From NCBI GenBank assembly GCA_023140385.1, contig JAGLLT010000013.1, positions 1 through 35,034 on the forward strand: DNA of 35,034 nucleotides. The letters are read 5' to 3'. The stretch comes from Candidatus Omnitrophota bacterium (GTDB lineage Bacteria > Omnitrophota > Gorgyraeia > JAGLLT01). Positions 7,119-16,873 of the stretch are shown here, piece after piece (position 1 is the first letter of the stretch; every line of letters begins with the position of its first letter). The notes under the pieces are model-generated. The model searched no databases, had not been told where the DNA came from, and saw only the letters and a list, made by a program, of their open reading frames with translations. Both the position numbers and the translations under genes were made by a program.

Positions 7119-9007
7119 TTAAAAAATTCCTTTTTTACAAATTCCGCGATTTTCTCAGCGCCTAAACCATATTTATCAAGCAGCATCCGGCGATTGCCAT
7201 GCTCAATAAATTTGTCAGGTAACCCAAGTATTCGCAGGTGTACGTTATCTTCTTTATTTGCCTGAAGCATCTCAGCCACGGCGCTTCCAAACCCGCCAAG
7301 CATACTGCCTTCTTCTATAGTAATCACCTTACGGCCGCATTTAGCTATATTTTCTATCATTTTCTCATCAAGCGGCTTAACAAATCTCGCGTTTATAACC
7401 TCGGCCCCAATGCCCGCCTTTTCAAGAATTACCGCCGCTTCAACCGCCTCCTTTACCATGGAACCGTACGCCAACAGGCAAACGTCCTCCCCTTTTCTTA
7501 AAACATCCGACCTTCCCAGCGGTAAAATAGGATGCTCTTTGACTTGGGGCGCATCAACTTTATCCTTTGGATATCTTATAGCTACCGGATGTTTTATGTT
7601 GACAGCCGTAGCCAGCATAGAAATCAGCTCATTGGCGTCTTTTGGCGCCATTATAACCAAATTGGGCAGATGACGCAAATATGAAATATCAAATATACCG
7701 TGGTGAGTAGGCCCGTCATCTCCCACCAAACCCGCCCTGTCAAGACACAAGATAATCCGCGAGTCCTGCAGGCAGATATCATGAAATATCTGGTCGTAAC
7801 CTCTCTGTAAAAAGGTAGAATAGATCGCCGCTACCGGAATAAACCCTTTAACAGCAAGGCCCGCGCAAAAAGTAAGCGCGTGCTGTTCGGCAATGCCCAC
7901 GTCAAAAAATCTCTCAGGAAATTCAAGGGCAAATTTATCTAACCCCGTCCCATCGGCCATAGCCGCGCTCACGGCAACAATTCTTTTATTCTCGCGGCTT
8001 AATTCCGTCAAGGCGTTACTAAAGACCTTCGTATAGGTTGTCTGTTCTTCCGTCTCTTTATTATCAGCGGGTACATCAGCCGCCCGGCCGTTTTTTACGC
8101 TAAAGGGCTTAGAGCTGTGAAATATAGCCGGGTTTTTCTCGGCCGGCTTATAACCCTTACCTTTTTTAGTCAGCACGTGAATAATCTTCGGCCCCTTGAT
8201 GCTAACTACACTCTCAAAAGTACTAATCAACTGTTCTATGTTGTGCCCATCTATAGGGCCGAAGTATCTAAGGCCCAGCTCCTCAAAGAACGCGCCGGGG
8301 ACTATCAAATTCTTTAGCCCCTCCTCAAACCTCCTGCCGGCCTCGCTAACCCTGGAGCCCAATTTCGGAATGCGCCCGAGGAAAACTTTTAGTTCGTCTC
8401 TTACTTTATTATATAAAGGATTGGTGATTATCCTGTTTAAATATTTGCTTAAAGCGCCCACGCTAACCGATATTGACATCTCATTAGTATTAAGGATTAT
8501 AATTAAATCTTTCGCGAGTTGGCCGGCATTATTTAAACCCTCAAACGCCTCTCCTCCCGACAGAGCACCGTCCCCGATAACTGCTACAACTTTTTCTTTT
8601 CCTTTTTTAATATCCCTTGCCGCCGCCAATCCCAGAGCAAAAGAGACTGAAGTTGAACTGTGGCCGGAAGTAATAAGATCATACTCGCTCTCATTTTTAT
8701 TGGGAAAACCGCTTATGCCGCCGAACTGGCGCAAGGTATGGAACCTATCTCTCCTGCCGGTCAAAATCTTGTGAGAATAACACTGATGGCCCACGTCCCA
8801 GATAACCTTGTCTTCGGGTATATCAAGAACATAATAGAGGGCAATCGTTAACTCTACAACACCCAGGTTAGAGGCTAAATGCCCGCCTGTTTTAGAAACA
8901 GTGTCTATTATCAGCTTCCTTATCTCCCGCGCGACCTCCGGAAGCTTCTCTTTGGGAATTTCTTTTAAATCCCTGGGACTATTAATCTTTGATAGTAAAT
9001 TATCCAT
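7115..9007 (-). CDS. dxs: 1-deoxy-D-xylulose-5-phosphate synthase
   Basis: First enzyme of the MEP isoprenoid pathway: it condenses pyruvate with glyceraldehyde 3-phosphate using thiamine diphosphate. At 630 residues it is the standard length. GHQCYSHK (73-80) includes the conserved His, GDGALSGGEAFEGLNN (145-160) is the TPP/Mg motif, and DRAGLVGDDGPTHHG and the C-terminal EEGSMLGGFG transketolase segment are present. The xseB-dxs-nadK order is a common bacterial arrangement. It starts 21 bases after the xseB stop. Confidence 0.97.
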   Translation of the reverse strand: MDNLLSKINSPRDLKEIPKEKLPEVAREIRKLIIDTVSKTGGHLASNLGVVELTIALYYVLDIPEDKVIWDVGHQCYSHKILTGRRDRFHTLRQFGGISGFPNKNESEYDLITSGHSSTSVSFALGLAAARDIKKGKEKVVAVIGDGALSGGEAFEGLNNAGQLAKDLIIILNTNEMSISVSVGALSKYLNRIITNPLYNKVRDELKVFLGRIPKLGSRVSEAGRRFEEGLKNLIVPGAFFEELGLRYFGPIDGHNIEQLISTFESVVSIKGPKIIHVLTKKGKGYKPAEKNPAIFHSSKPFSVKNGRAADVPADNKETEEQTTYTKVFSNALTELSRENKRIVAVSAAMADGTGLDKFALEFPERFFDVGIAEQHALTFCAGLAVKGFIPVAAIYSTFLQRGYDQIFHDICLQDSRIILCLDRAGLVGDDGPTHHGIFDISYLRHLPNLVIMAPKDANELISMLATAVNIKHPVAIRYPKDKVDAPQVKEHPILPLGRSDVLRKGEDVCLLAYGSMVKEAVEAAVILEKAGIGAEVINARFVKPLDEKMIENIAKCGRKVITIEEGSMLGGFGSAVAEMLQANKEDNVHLRILGLPDKFIEHGNRRMLLDKYGLGAEKIAEFVKKEFFK

Positions 9008-9028
9008 TTCTTTACTCTTGCCTTAAGA

Positions 9029-9256
9029 TTAATCCTCTTCCGCCAAAAAAGGTTTTGTAACGAGTTTACCTTCCTCTTTTGTTAATATTTCAATCTTCTT
9101 CTCCGCTTCATTAAGTTTTTTACTGCACATCTTAACAAGCTTCACGCCTTCTTCATAAGCTTTCAGAGAATCATCTAAACTCAAAGAGCCGCTTTCCAAA
9201 TCATCAACAATCTTTTCCAAACACTCAAGCGCTTTTTCAAACTTTGTCTCAGCCAT
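9029..9256 (-). CDS. xseB: exodeoxyribonuclease VII small subunit
   Basis: A 75-residue helical protein matching XseB: FEKALECLEKIVDDLESGSL at the N-terminus, then the LDDSLKAYEEGVKLVK heptad-rich helix. Several copies bind the XseA large subunit to make exonuclease VII, which degrades single-stranded DNA. I chose the ATG at 9254-9256 because a GGAG in the end of xseA lies 7 bases upstream; a GTG one codon earlier is also open. It overlaps xseA by 8 bases. Confidence 0.94.
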   Translation of the reverse strand: MAETKFEKALECLEKIVDDLESGSLSLDDSLKAYEEGVKLVKMCSKKLNEAEKKIEILTKEEGKLVTKPFLAEED

Positions 9257-10463
9257 CACATATCTCCTCTACCACACTGCTAAATTTACCGTCTGAAAGC
9301 GTCGTCTCTAATATATCACCTTTAGTTACATCCTTTACGCTTTTTATTACCCTATCCGTTGTCCTGCCTCTAACAATACTATAACCCCTGCCTAAAACAG
9401 CAAGGGGGCTTAACACATCAAGTTTAGCGCAATGAGCCTTAAAATCACTTTTCTTTAGCTGGATGAAATGCAAAAATGCCTTAGCAAAATAATTTGTTAT
9501 TCCATCTAACTGCTGCTGCTTCTGTCGAACTAACTCTCGCGGATCTTTAAAAAAGCGGCTCCTCGCTAAGGAGGAAAAGTCTTTTTCCAGCTTTTGAAGA
9601 CACTGCCTTAGCCCCGTCACCAGCCTTCTGCTGTAATTGAGCAGTTTTTCACTCAACTCACTTTTAGCGCCAATGACCAACTCAGCCGCCTTGGTCGGCG
9701 TCGCCGCTCTTACATCAGCTGTAAAATCACTTATCAGGTAGTCCTTCTGGTGGCCGACCGCGGAGATTACAGGAATCTCCGAAGCGAATATTGCCCGGGC
9801 AACAACCTCCTCATTAAAAGCCCACAAGTCCTCCAGGCTTCCTCCGCCCCGTCCAATAATTAAAACATCTATACCTTTAAGCCGGTTAAACTCCTCCACC
9901 GCCCGGGCTATCTCCAAAGCGGCGCCCTCTCCCTGAACCCTGACCGGATTTAATATTATATGAACATTTGAGAAGCGCCTGTCAATACTATTAAGTATGT
10001 CCTTTATGGCGGCTCCGGAGGAAGAGGTAACCAGGCCAATTTTGCGCGGCAAAAGAGGTATGGGCTTTTTGCGCTCTTCCTTAAAGAGCCCCTCTTTTTC
10101 AAGCTTTTCCTTTAACTGCTCAAAGGCCAGCTGTAGAGCTCCGTAACCCTGGGGCTCAACCTTTTCAATATACAACTGATACTTGCCCTGAACCTGATAA
10201 ACGCCTATCTTTCCGAAACAAAGAACCTTTAATCCGTCTTTGATCTCGAACTTTACGCGTTCACCGGCACCCTTAAAAATCACCGAGCTTAACTGAGCTT
10301 TTTCGTCCTTCAGCGTAAGATAGGTGTGGCCGCTTATGGGGTGTTTTTTGTAATTTGATATTTCACCCTCTATCCAAACACTCATAAACGAATCAGTCAA
10401 AACATCGTTTATCCGTCTATTTATTTCACTAACTGTATAAACTTTCGCGTCTTTATTCGGCAT
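9249..10463 (-). CDS. xseA: exodeoxyribonuclease VII large subunit
   Basis: A 404-residue catalytic subunit of exonuclease VII. The N-terminal OB-fold is visible (SVWIEGEISNYKKHPISGHT, about 28-47), as are GRGGGSLEDLWAFNEE and SAVGHQKDYLISDFTADVRA, the signature region of the catalytic domain. A coiled-coil stretch follows that holds XseB. The length is slightly below the E. coli protein (456) and normal for many other bacteria. It begins one base after the ymdB stop (TAAGATG). Confidence 0.96.
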   Translation of the reverse strand: MPNKDAKVYTVSEINRRINDVLTDSFMSVWIEGEISNYKKHPISGHTYLTLKDEKAQLSSVIFKGAGERVKFEIKDGLKVLCFGKIGVYQVQGKYQLYIEKVEPQGYGALQLAFEQLKEKLEKEGLFKEERKKPIPLLPRKIGLVTSSSGAAIKDILNSIDRRFSNVHIILNPVRVQGEGAALEIARAVEEFNRLKGIDVLIIGRGGGSLEDLWAFNEEVVARAIFASEIPVISAVGHQKDYLISDFTADVRAATPTKAAELVIGAKSELSEKLLNYSRRLVTGLRQCLQKLEKDFSSLARSRFFKDPRELVRQKQQQLDGITNYFAKAFLHFIQLKKSDFKAHCAKLDVLSPLAVLGRGYSIVRGRTTDRVIKSVKDVTKGDILETTLSDGKFSSVVEEICDG

Positions 10464-10464
10464 C

Positions 10465-11244
10465 TTAGATAATAAGTTTAACTCTTTTTATACCGCGCGC
10501 CCTTCCGCTGTTCTCATCAATATCTAAAATAACTCCCTGAAGCTGAAGGTTTTCCTCCGCTATTTCAAACCTGCCCGGCATACCGTTTAGAAAATGTTCA
10601 AGGACATTATCAACCCTCCTGCCCAGAACGGAATCTATCGGACCGGTCATCCCTAAATCACTTATGTAAGCGGTACCTTGGGGCAGAAGGCGTTCATCAG
10701 CTGTCTGAACGTGGGTGTGTGTGCCTAAAACCGCTGAAACCTTGCCGTCAAGAAACCAACCCATAGCTATCTTCTCACTTGTCGCCTCCGCGTGAAAGTC
10801 AACGATAATTATGGGTGTCTCCTCTTTTATCTTCTCAATGAGCGCGCCGGCTGTTTTAAAAGGACAATCCAGCGCTTTCATAAAAACCCTTCCGACAAGA
10901 TTAACGACAGCTATTTTAAGGCCGTTGTTTAAATCTAAAACAACATAGCCATGGCCTAAAGCGCCATCCGGATAATTCGCGGGCCTTAAAAGCCTGTCTT
11001 CTTTATTAATTATCTCAAGAACGTCTCTTTTCTTAAAAACATGGTCTCCTGAAGTTATAACATCGATGCCAAAAGATAACAGTTCATCGACAACTTTGGG
11101 GGTAAAACCCGAGCCGCCGGCCGAGTTCTCACCGTTAGCGATAACAAAGTCAATCTTTTCTTTGTCTTTCAGCCTCGCGCGCCAAAACTTAACCGCCCTG
11201 CGCCCCGGTTTCCCAACAATATCCCCAATAGCAAGAATCTTCAT
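10465..11244 (-). CDS. YmdB-family metallophosphoesterase (TIGR00282 type)
   Basis: A 259-residue calcineurin-like phosphoesterase. Metal ligands are visible: GDIVGKPGR at the N-terminus, NGENSAGG near 38-45, SGDHVF near 65-70, DFHAEATSEK, and GTHTHVQTADE. Bacillus YmdB is a 2',3'-cyclic nucleotide phosphodiesterase whose gene lies next to rny; the same neighbourhood occurs here, with rny immediately upstream. GAGG lies 5 bases before the ATG. Linkage with RNase Y suggests a shared RNA-turnover or signalling role (inference). Confidence 0.93.
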   Translation of the reverse strand: MKILAIGDIVGKPGRRAVKFWRARLKDKEKIDFVIANGENSAGGSGFTPKVVDELLSFGIDVITSGDHVFKKRDVLEIINKEDRLLRPANYPDGALGHGYVVLDLNNGLKIAVVNLVGRVFMKALDCPFKTAGALIEKIKEETPIIIVDFHAEATSEKIAMGWFLDGKVSAVLGTHTHVQTADERLLPQGTAYISDLGMTGPIDSVLGRRVDNVLEHFLNGMPGRFEIAEENLQLQGVILDIDENSGRARGIKRVKLII

Positions 11245-11257
11245 AAATACCTCAATT

Positions 11258-11340
11258 AGCGGATAGCGGATAGCGGATAGCGTAGAGCGAATAGAAAAAA
11301 CAAAAGAATTTTACTATACGCTATCCGCTAAACGCTATTC
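11258..11340. repeat. heptamer repeat with 13-bp inverted arms between rny and ymdB
   Basis: Three exact GGATAGC heptamers (11261-11281) are followed by degenerate ones. TAGCGGATAGCGT (11271-11283) is perfectly complementary to ACGCTATCCGCTA (11318-11330), with a 34-base AT-rich loop. The repeat ends one base short of the rny stop, so in the polycistronic RNA it would form a 3' hairpin on rny just before the ymdB ribosome-binding site. There is no T-run typical of an intrinsic terminator. It could be an attenuating or processing stem, or simply a proliferating intergenic repeat. Confidence 0.8.
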
Positions 11341-11341
11341 T

Positions 11342-12928
11342 TTATTTAGCATACTCAATAGATCTTGTTTCTCTGATAATAACAACCTTTATCTGGCCCG
11401 GATATTCAAGCTCTTCCTCAATCTTCTTACTTATTTCCCGCGCCAGAGCTACCGTCTCCATATCGGCTACCTTGTCCGGCAAAACCATAACCCGTATTTC
11501 ACGTCCGGCCTGAATGGCATATGACTTTTGAACACCGCCAAAAGCGTTAGCCAGAGATTCAAGCTTGTCCAACCGCTTGATATAAGATTCTAATGTCTCG
11601 CGCCTGGCGCCGGGCCTTGAAGCGCTAACGGCATCTGCCGCCTGGGTTAAAACAGCAAAAAGCGTTTTTGGCTCCGCGCTTTCATGATGAGCTTCAATCG
11701 CGTGTATCACCTGATGTGATTCACCGTATTTTTTTGCCAGGTTGGCTCCAATCTTGTCATGCGAACCTTCAACTTCATGATCAACCGCCTTGCCAATGTC
11801 ATGCAGAAGGCCTATTCTTCTTGCTAAGTTAAAGTCAGCTCCCAGCTCAGAGGCCATCACGCCCATCAAATAGGCCACCTCTTTAGAATGCTGGAGGACG
11901 TTCTGTCCATAACTTGTCCTGAATTTAAGCCTGCCTAAAAGCCTTATAATCTCCGCGTGCAAACCGTGGACACCGGCATCGAAAGCGGCCTTTTCGCCTT
12001 CCTCTCTGATGGTTGCCTCCATCTCTTCTTTAACTTTTTTGACAACATCTTCAATCCTGGCCGGGTGTATTCTTCCATCGGTTATCAGGCGTTGTAACGA
12101 AAGACGCGCTATTTCCCGCCTGACCATATCAAAGCCGGAGAGAGTTACCGCCCCCGGCGTATCGTCGATAACCACATCCACGCCGGTAGCCGTCTCAAAG
12201 GATCTGATGTTCCTGCCTTCCCGTCCTATAATGCGGCCTTTCATTTCGTCATTGGGAAGATTAACCACACTTACCGTCGTCTCCGTAGCGTGATCTGCCG
12301 CGCAGCGTTGGATAGCCAGGCTTATAATATTTTTTGCCTTCTTCTCCGCCGTCTCTTTCGCTTCATCCTCTATCCTCTTAATTATCACACTAGCCTCATG
12401 CCTGACGTCGGTTTCCATTCTTTTTAGCAGTAAATTCTTAGCTTCCTCGGCGCTTAACCTTGAAATCCTCTGCAGATTTTCTTTCTCCTCTTCAAGCAGC
12501 CTCTCCAGCTCAGCATTCTTAGAACCTACTTCCTGCTGCTTGCCTTTAACCATATTTTCCAGATTAACTACTTCCTTTTCTTTCTTATCTAAAATATCAA
12601 CCTTGCGGTCAAGGTTTTCTTCTTTCTGCTCAAGCCGCCTTTCTAAATGGGACAGCTCCTGCCTTCTTTCTTTAGTTTGTTCTTCAAAGTCCGTTCTTAT
12701 ACTGTAAAGCAACTCTTTGCTTTCTAACTCCGCCTCTTTCTTCCTTGCTTCAACACTCCTTTCGGCAGTTTCAAGTATTTCTTTCGCTTTATCTTCTGCC
12801 GCCTTCACCTTCTTTTCGCTAAGAAATCTCCGCAAGAAATATCCCGCGCCAATCAACAGTGCTCCGGCGGAAAATAAAATTACTTTCATCAATATTGGGT
12901 TTGCGTTTAATGTATCTATTTTAGACAC
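11342..12928 (-). CDS. rny: ribonuclease Y
   Basis: A membrane-anchored endoribonuclease that starts mRNA decay. It has an N-terminal transmembrane segment (about 12-34), a long charged coiled coil (about 40-205), a KH RNA-binding domain with IIGREGRNI (233-241), and an HD domain with the [12 protein letters not shown] motif (His376, Asp377). The length, 528, is standard. The start is uncertain: the counted GTG (12926-12928) is fused to the Shine-Dalgarno AAGGAGG, which is poor spacing; an ATA three codons on (spacing about 8) or later starts could be used. It follows the cyclo-ligase gene by 82 bases. Confidence 0.95.
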   Translation of the reverse strand: MSKIDTLNANPILMKVILFSAGALLIGAGYFLRRFLSEKKVKAAEDKAKEILETAERSVEARKKEAELESKELLYSIRTDFEEQTKERRQELSHLERRLEQKEENLDRKVDILDKKEKEVVNLENMVKGKQQEVGSKNAELERLLEEEKENLQRISRLSAEEAKNLLLKRMETDVRHEASVIIKRIEDEAKETAEKKAKNIISLAIQRCAADHATETTVSVVNLPNDEMKGRIIGREGRNIRSFETATGVDVVIDDTPGAVTLSGFDMVRREIARLSLQRLITDGRIHPARIEDVVKKVKEEMEATIREEGEKAAFDAGVHGLHAEIIRLLGRLKFRTSYGQNVLQHSKEVAYLMGVMASELGADFNLARRIGLLHDIGKAVDHEVEGSHDKIGANLAKKYGESHQVIHAIEAHHESAEPKTLFAVLTQAADAVSASRPGARRETLESYIKRLDKLESLANAFGGVQKSYAIQAGREIRVMVLPDKVADMETVALAREISKKIEEELEYPGQIKVVIIRETRSIEYAK

Positions 12929-13010
12929 CTCCTTAATATAGACTATTAGATTAATATTTTTTGATCTTATAACAGCTAACAGCTGTAGAGGAGGCAGGAA
13001 GTTGATTTGG

Positions 13011-13565
13011 TTAGTTCGAAAGTACTTCTTTTACAGCGACATCATGAGAAAAAGTGGGGAGAAAGTCAATTACCTGAAAGTCGAACGCCAAACCTATCGT
13101 AGGCACATTCTTCGCGATTTTGCTTAGAAATCTGTCAAAATAACCTGTGCCGTGCCCCAGGCGGTTGCCTTTTCTATCAAAGACAATGGCGGGTACAATT
13201 ACTAAATCTATCATCTCCAGTGGAACGGGCCTGACAAAATCGCTCTTAGGCTCTAAAATCCCGTAAGGCCCCCTTGTCAGCTCCTTATCATAATCCACCA
13301 GCAGTGAAGCTATTAACTCATTTCGACTTACTACAGTAATAGGAACAGCTACCTTTTTCCCGCTTTCTAATGATTCTCTAATCATACTTTCAGTATCAAC
13401 TTCAATATCCTCTGCAATGTAAAACATAACCATCTCGGCTGTTTTATACTCAGGGTGCAAAAAAAGCTTATCCTTGATTTCCCGGCTCTTAATTCTCCTC
13501 TGTTCTATATCCTGGTTCTTCAACCTGGAAAGAAACTCTTTTCTTATGTCCTTTTTATTCATCAT
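13011..13565 (-). CDS. 5-formyltetrahydrofolate cyclo-ligase
   Basis: A 184-residue enzyme of the 5-FCL family, which converts 5-formyl-THF to 5,10-methenyl-THF with ATP. The N-terminal basic helix ([12 protein letters not shown]), the GILEPKSD segment near the middle and [13 protein letters not shown], the phosphate/folate-binding motif, are all clear. Two ATG codons stand in tandem (13563-13565 and 13560-13562). A near-consensus promoter ends only 8 bases upstream and no Shine-Dalgarno is visible, so the transcript is probably leaderless. It seems to be the first gene of the large operon running through rny towards glnS. Confidence 0.94.
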   Translation of the reverse strand: MMNKKDIRKEFLSRLKNQDIEQRRIKSREIKDKLFLHPEYKTAEMVMFYIAEDIEVDTESMIRESLESGKKVAVPITVVSRNELIASLLVDYDKELTRGPYGILEPKSDFVRPVPLEMIDLVIVPAIVFDRKGNRLGHGTGYFDRFLSKIAKNVPTIGLAFDFQVIDFLPTFSHDVAVKEVLSN

Positions 13566-13573
13566 TTATAAAC

Positions 13574-13602
13574 ATTATAATAAACATCTCTAATAGTGTC
13601 AA
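13574..13602 (-). promoter_or_regulatory. consensus sigma70-type promoter, leaderless start
   Basis: On the minus strand TTGACA (13602-13597) and TATAAT (13579-13574) are both perfect consensus boxes separated by exactly 17 bases. A start site 6-8 bases downstream would fall at about 13566-13568, directly before the ATGATG of the cyclo-ligase gene. This makes it the likely main promoter of the 13.6-0.8 kb array. Confidence 0.85.
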
Positions 13603-13686
13603 GGAAATAAAAAAATCCCGCCGTAATTTCAAGACATTTTGCCACTTTCAGCCGATTTTCAAATTTAACCTCAGCTAATCTTTATT

Positions 13687-16600
13687 TCAATAAACCCCAA
13701 ATTCCCATAATGAATAACCCCATGGTGTATCGCGTTGAGTTCCATACACTCTTATATATCTGGAGGTTTGAGCTCCTACTTCAATCTCATCTACGCCGCC
13801 ATCCCCATTCATTTCTTTATAAATGGATGTCCAGTGATGGGTATCATTTGAGATTTGTATTTCATATTGCCTGGCAAATGCATTTTCCCAGTTCAATTTG
13901 ACAACACTAAATGTCTTCGGTTCCGCGAATTCAATATAAACCCACTGGGGATCACCCACCTCAGATGCCCAGCGCGTTTCAACATCACCATCAACAGCTT
14001 TATCTGCCTCAAACCCGTCCCCCTGTATTGAAGAAGCAACGGCATTCTCAGGTAATTTTCCTAAAATTTCATACATTCTTTGCCGGTTACCGACCGTATC
14101 CAGATAATTGGAAAGGAGATTCAGCAAATATTGCTGTGCTGCAGGATCTTCTCTTCTTGAATATAAACCAGTACCTGGATCAGACACCTCGGTCAGCCTG
14201 CCTCTTATCTGAATTCTCGAAACAACAATCACCCCGCCCTTCCAAATAGTTTCCAATACATTGGGATGTTGAAGCCTAAGCCCGCTTTTTGCTAAAACTA
14301 ATCTTTTCGAACCAATCTCAACATTACTTTGCGAAATCATTTCACCGCCTAAACCGCCGTTAAACATCTTCAAATGTTCTTTATCAATATTATTCCATAG
14401 AGGGGAATTCGGATTTTCCGCGAAACAATAAGAATCATAGCCGCCTACCCACTCATCCTTACGTTTATTCATTACTATTGATAAGTCAGAAAATAGAGAA
14501 TATTTCGCGCTTTCGTAATTAGTAATTCCATAACTGGGCTCAATAACTATCAGGGTGTGCCCTTCTTTAACAAAACTGTTAATCTCTTCCATCCGAGAAT
14601 TATAGCTATCGTCCAACAGCACTCCTTCTCCCAAAATTAAGATGTCCTGCCTGGATAACTGGCTGCTGTTATAATTACTGACATTTTTTAAGCCTATTGA
14701 AGTAAGATAGTCCAAGATTTCATTGTCAGGATCATAGACCATAATCCTGGCAGAGGATAGATTATCGGGAATAATCGGCTTAATGATATGGGCTATCTTC
14801 CTGCTTACCGCAACTACTTTTGAATTCTCAATCAACTCTGCTTTAAGATAGTAGCTGCCTGTTTCAGTGGGTATTGTCCAAGTCACACTTTCAATATGTT
14901 TATCAACGGCGGGAACACTTATATCTAAGCTTTTTTCAAAAAGCACATGGGAACCATCTTCGCTTGTTATTTTACAATTCAATACACCGGATTTGTTTTG
15001 ATGGGTGTCATTAAAAATATAAACATTTATCGCTCTTTTTTCTCCCGGGAAAAAATGCCTGTCCCACAGCTCAATGCTTACGCCAAAAGGAGCAAAGGCA
15101 TCTTTTAAAGCTGTCATTACAGGCTTAAGTCCCGGATCGGCAATATCGCCGGTAAACCAGTTGGAAGTACAACCGCCTTCCTTGCTTAAATAAACGAAAG
15201 GAGCAATACCATCTATATCCAACCTTCTCCATAATTCACACAGGTCAGAAGCAAGTTGTGCCTGATGGGCAAAACGTTGTTGAGGAGTGCTGTTCTTTCC
15301 AAGCCAGCGCGGAAGAACTTCTCTCAGAAGGGAAGCAGGGTTTCCATCTTTATCCAGCCAGAACCATATGAATTCATTTAACAAAGTTGGAGTGGAGTTG
15401 TTTTTCAAATCATCTATAGACTGTGAAAATCCGAATTTCCGATCATTTAACACCATTCCAAGAGAGTAAATATATGGATGGTCTTCAAAAAAATCCACAC
15501 ACTCCCAGGGTCGAGTCGGGTCCAGGGCTTTCATCTCCGGTATAATCACCCGCGTAATTTTATCGCTTCGCGGATCTGAATGAGATTCGTTTAGAGCGTC
15601 CCAGATAATAATGCTGGGATGATTCCAGTTGTCATAAAGCCATTGAGTAAATTCTTTTCTTATCTGTTTTTCCGTACCTGTAATAACCCAAAATAACCAT
15701 TCGTTTTGAATCAGCATCCCGTATTCATCCGCGATATCATACCATCTGCTATACATCTGGCCTAAATGATTGCGGAAAAAATTGAAATTGTGCTCTTTTG
15801 GAATATCAATTAAGATCTTCTTTATCCAGGTCTCATCCCACGGAAGTTCTTTCCTGTCAGGATCAGACAAAAATCTATGAAAAGCTATATTGCTTCCCTT
15901 TAAAAAAACGCGCTTGTCATTTAGATAAAAGTCAGAACCAACTATTTTAAATTCTCTCATTCCAAAAGTTGTGAACTCAATATCTGTTTCTTTATTACCA
16001 ACCTTAACTTTTGTAATCAGTTGATAAAGAAAAGGGTTGTCCGGCGACCATAACCGCGTTTTCGGTATAGGTATGGCTAGCGTAAAAGTCTTCTCTTCTT
16101 TCGCCTTTAAAACGCGCTTTATGTTTACTTTCTTTGAAGCAGGCAGATTCAGAGCTTTTTCAAATACTTTTGAAGAAAGAGTAAGATTTTTATCCGCCTC
16201 CTCCAGGTTTTTAAGAGTTATCCTTGCTTCAGCAATACCGGTATCAATATGGGGGATAATCTGAACTCTTTCTACAATCGGACCTCCGCTAAGAATTAAA
16301 GAAACATCGCCCCAGATTCCCGGAATATACAATTTTTTTTCGTGATCTCCGCCTACAGCGCAAATCTTCGGAAGCGCTTCCTTGATGCCAACCTTAACTA
16401 CAAGAACGTTTTCGCCGTTATAGTTTATAGCTTTTGTGGCTTTATATTTATGAGAGGTGTAACAGCCAAGATAACTGCCGAGGTATTTTCCGTTAAGCCA
16501 TACTTCAGTGCCATACTTGGACTGACCTATTTTTAAAAACGCGTGGCCGCGGGTTTGAGAAGGAGTTAGAGTAAATGTTTTTTTGTACCAGAACCATTTT

Positions 16601-16833
16601 TGAGCTTCCCAATTAATAGGAGGACTAGCCATGTCTACCAGACTTGGAACAAGAATTGAATGATGCCAGGCTTCCGGCCGTTTATCAGAAGCCTCTAATT
16701 GCCAGGTACCATTAAGACTAATTGTTTCCCTGGCCGAAAAAGAAGGCTGGATAATTATTCGAACCAGGAAAAATGATAAAGAAATAAGTATTGCCGTAAC
16801 AAACATTATAATTGCCAGATATGCCTTCTTCAT
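13687..16833 (-). CDS. exported GH2-family glycoside hydrolase with C-terminal discoidin/CBM32 domain
   Basis: About 1048 residues. A hydrophobic N-terminal segment (AYLAIIMFVTAILISLSFFL) acts as a signal anchor or signal peptide. Then come a GH2 sugar-binding jelly roll (SLNGTWQLEAS..., about 38-185), an immunoglobulin-like domain, and a TIM barrel in which Glu416 (DALNES) and Glu487 (LLNEF) are the candidate acid/base and nucleophile. A long middle region follows, and the last 120 residues form an F5/8 type C (CBM32-like) fold: AVDGDVETRW, then YEIQISND and YIRVYG. The ATG at 16831-16833 is preceded by AGGAG at good spacing; an upstream TTG was rejected. The exact sugar is unknown. It follows a second GH2 gene by 40 bases. 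Confidence 0.88.
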   Translation of the reverse strand: MKKAYLAIIMFVTAILISLSFFLVRIIIQPSFSARETISLNGTWQLEASDKRPEAWHHSILVPSLVDMASPPINWEAQKWFWYKKTFTLTPSQTRGHAFLKIGQSKYGTEVWLNGKYLGSYLGCYTSHKYKATKAINYNGENVLVVKVGIKEALPKICAVGGDHEKKLYIPGIWGDVSLILSGGPIVERVQIIPHIDTGIAEARITLKNLEEADKNLTLSSKVFEKALNLPASKKVNIKRVLKAKEEKTFTLAIPIPKTRLWSPDNPFLYQLITKVKVGNKETDIEFTTFGMREFKIVGSDFYLNDKRVFLKGSNIAFHRFLSDPDRKELPWDETWIKKILIDIPKEHNFNFFRNHLGQMYSRWYDIADEYGMLIQNEWLFWVITGTEKQIRKEFTQWLYDNWNHPSIIIWDALNESHSDPRSDKITRVIIPEMKALDPTRPWECVDFFEDHPYIYSLGMVLNDRKFGFSQSIDDLKNNSTPTLLNEFIWFWLDKDGNPASLLREVLPRWLGKNSTPQQRFAHQAQLASDLCELWRRLDIDGIAPFVYLSKEGGCTSNWFTGDIADPGLKPVMTALKDAFAPFGVSIELWDRHFFPGEKRAINVYIFNDTHQNKSGVLNCKITSEDGSHVLFEKSLDISVPAVDKHIESVTWTIPTETGSYYLKAELIENSKVVAVSRKIAHIIKPIIPDNLSSARIMVYDPDNEILDYLTSIGLKNVSNYNSSQLSRQDILILGEGVLLDDSYNSRMEEINSFVKEGHTLIVIEPSYGITNYESAKYSLFSDLSIVMNKRKDEWVGGYDSYCFAENPNSPLWNNIDKEHLKMFNGGLGGEMISQSNVEIGSKRLVLAKSGLRLQHPNVLETIWKGGVIVVSRIQIRGRLTEVSDPGTGLYSRREDPAAQQYLLNLLSNYLDTVGNRQRMYEILGKLPENAVASSIQGDGFEADKAVDGDVETRWASEVGDPQWVYIEFAEPKTFSVVKLNWENAFARQYEIQISNDTHHWTSIYKEMNGDGGVDEIEVGAQTSRYIRVYGTQRDTPWGYSLWEFGVY

Positions 16834-16873
16834 AGTCTCTCTCCTGAACAAGTTAAACTCCTTTTATTCGCTA

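Noticed and set aside
13605-13686. GGCGGGA followed by a T-run downstream of the GH2 gene, as an intrinsic terminator
   Set aside because: The matching upstream arm TCCCGCC is absent, so no stem forms; at best a half terminator.
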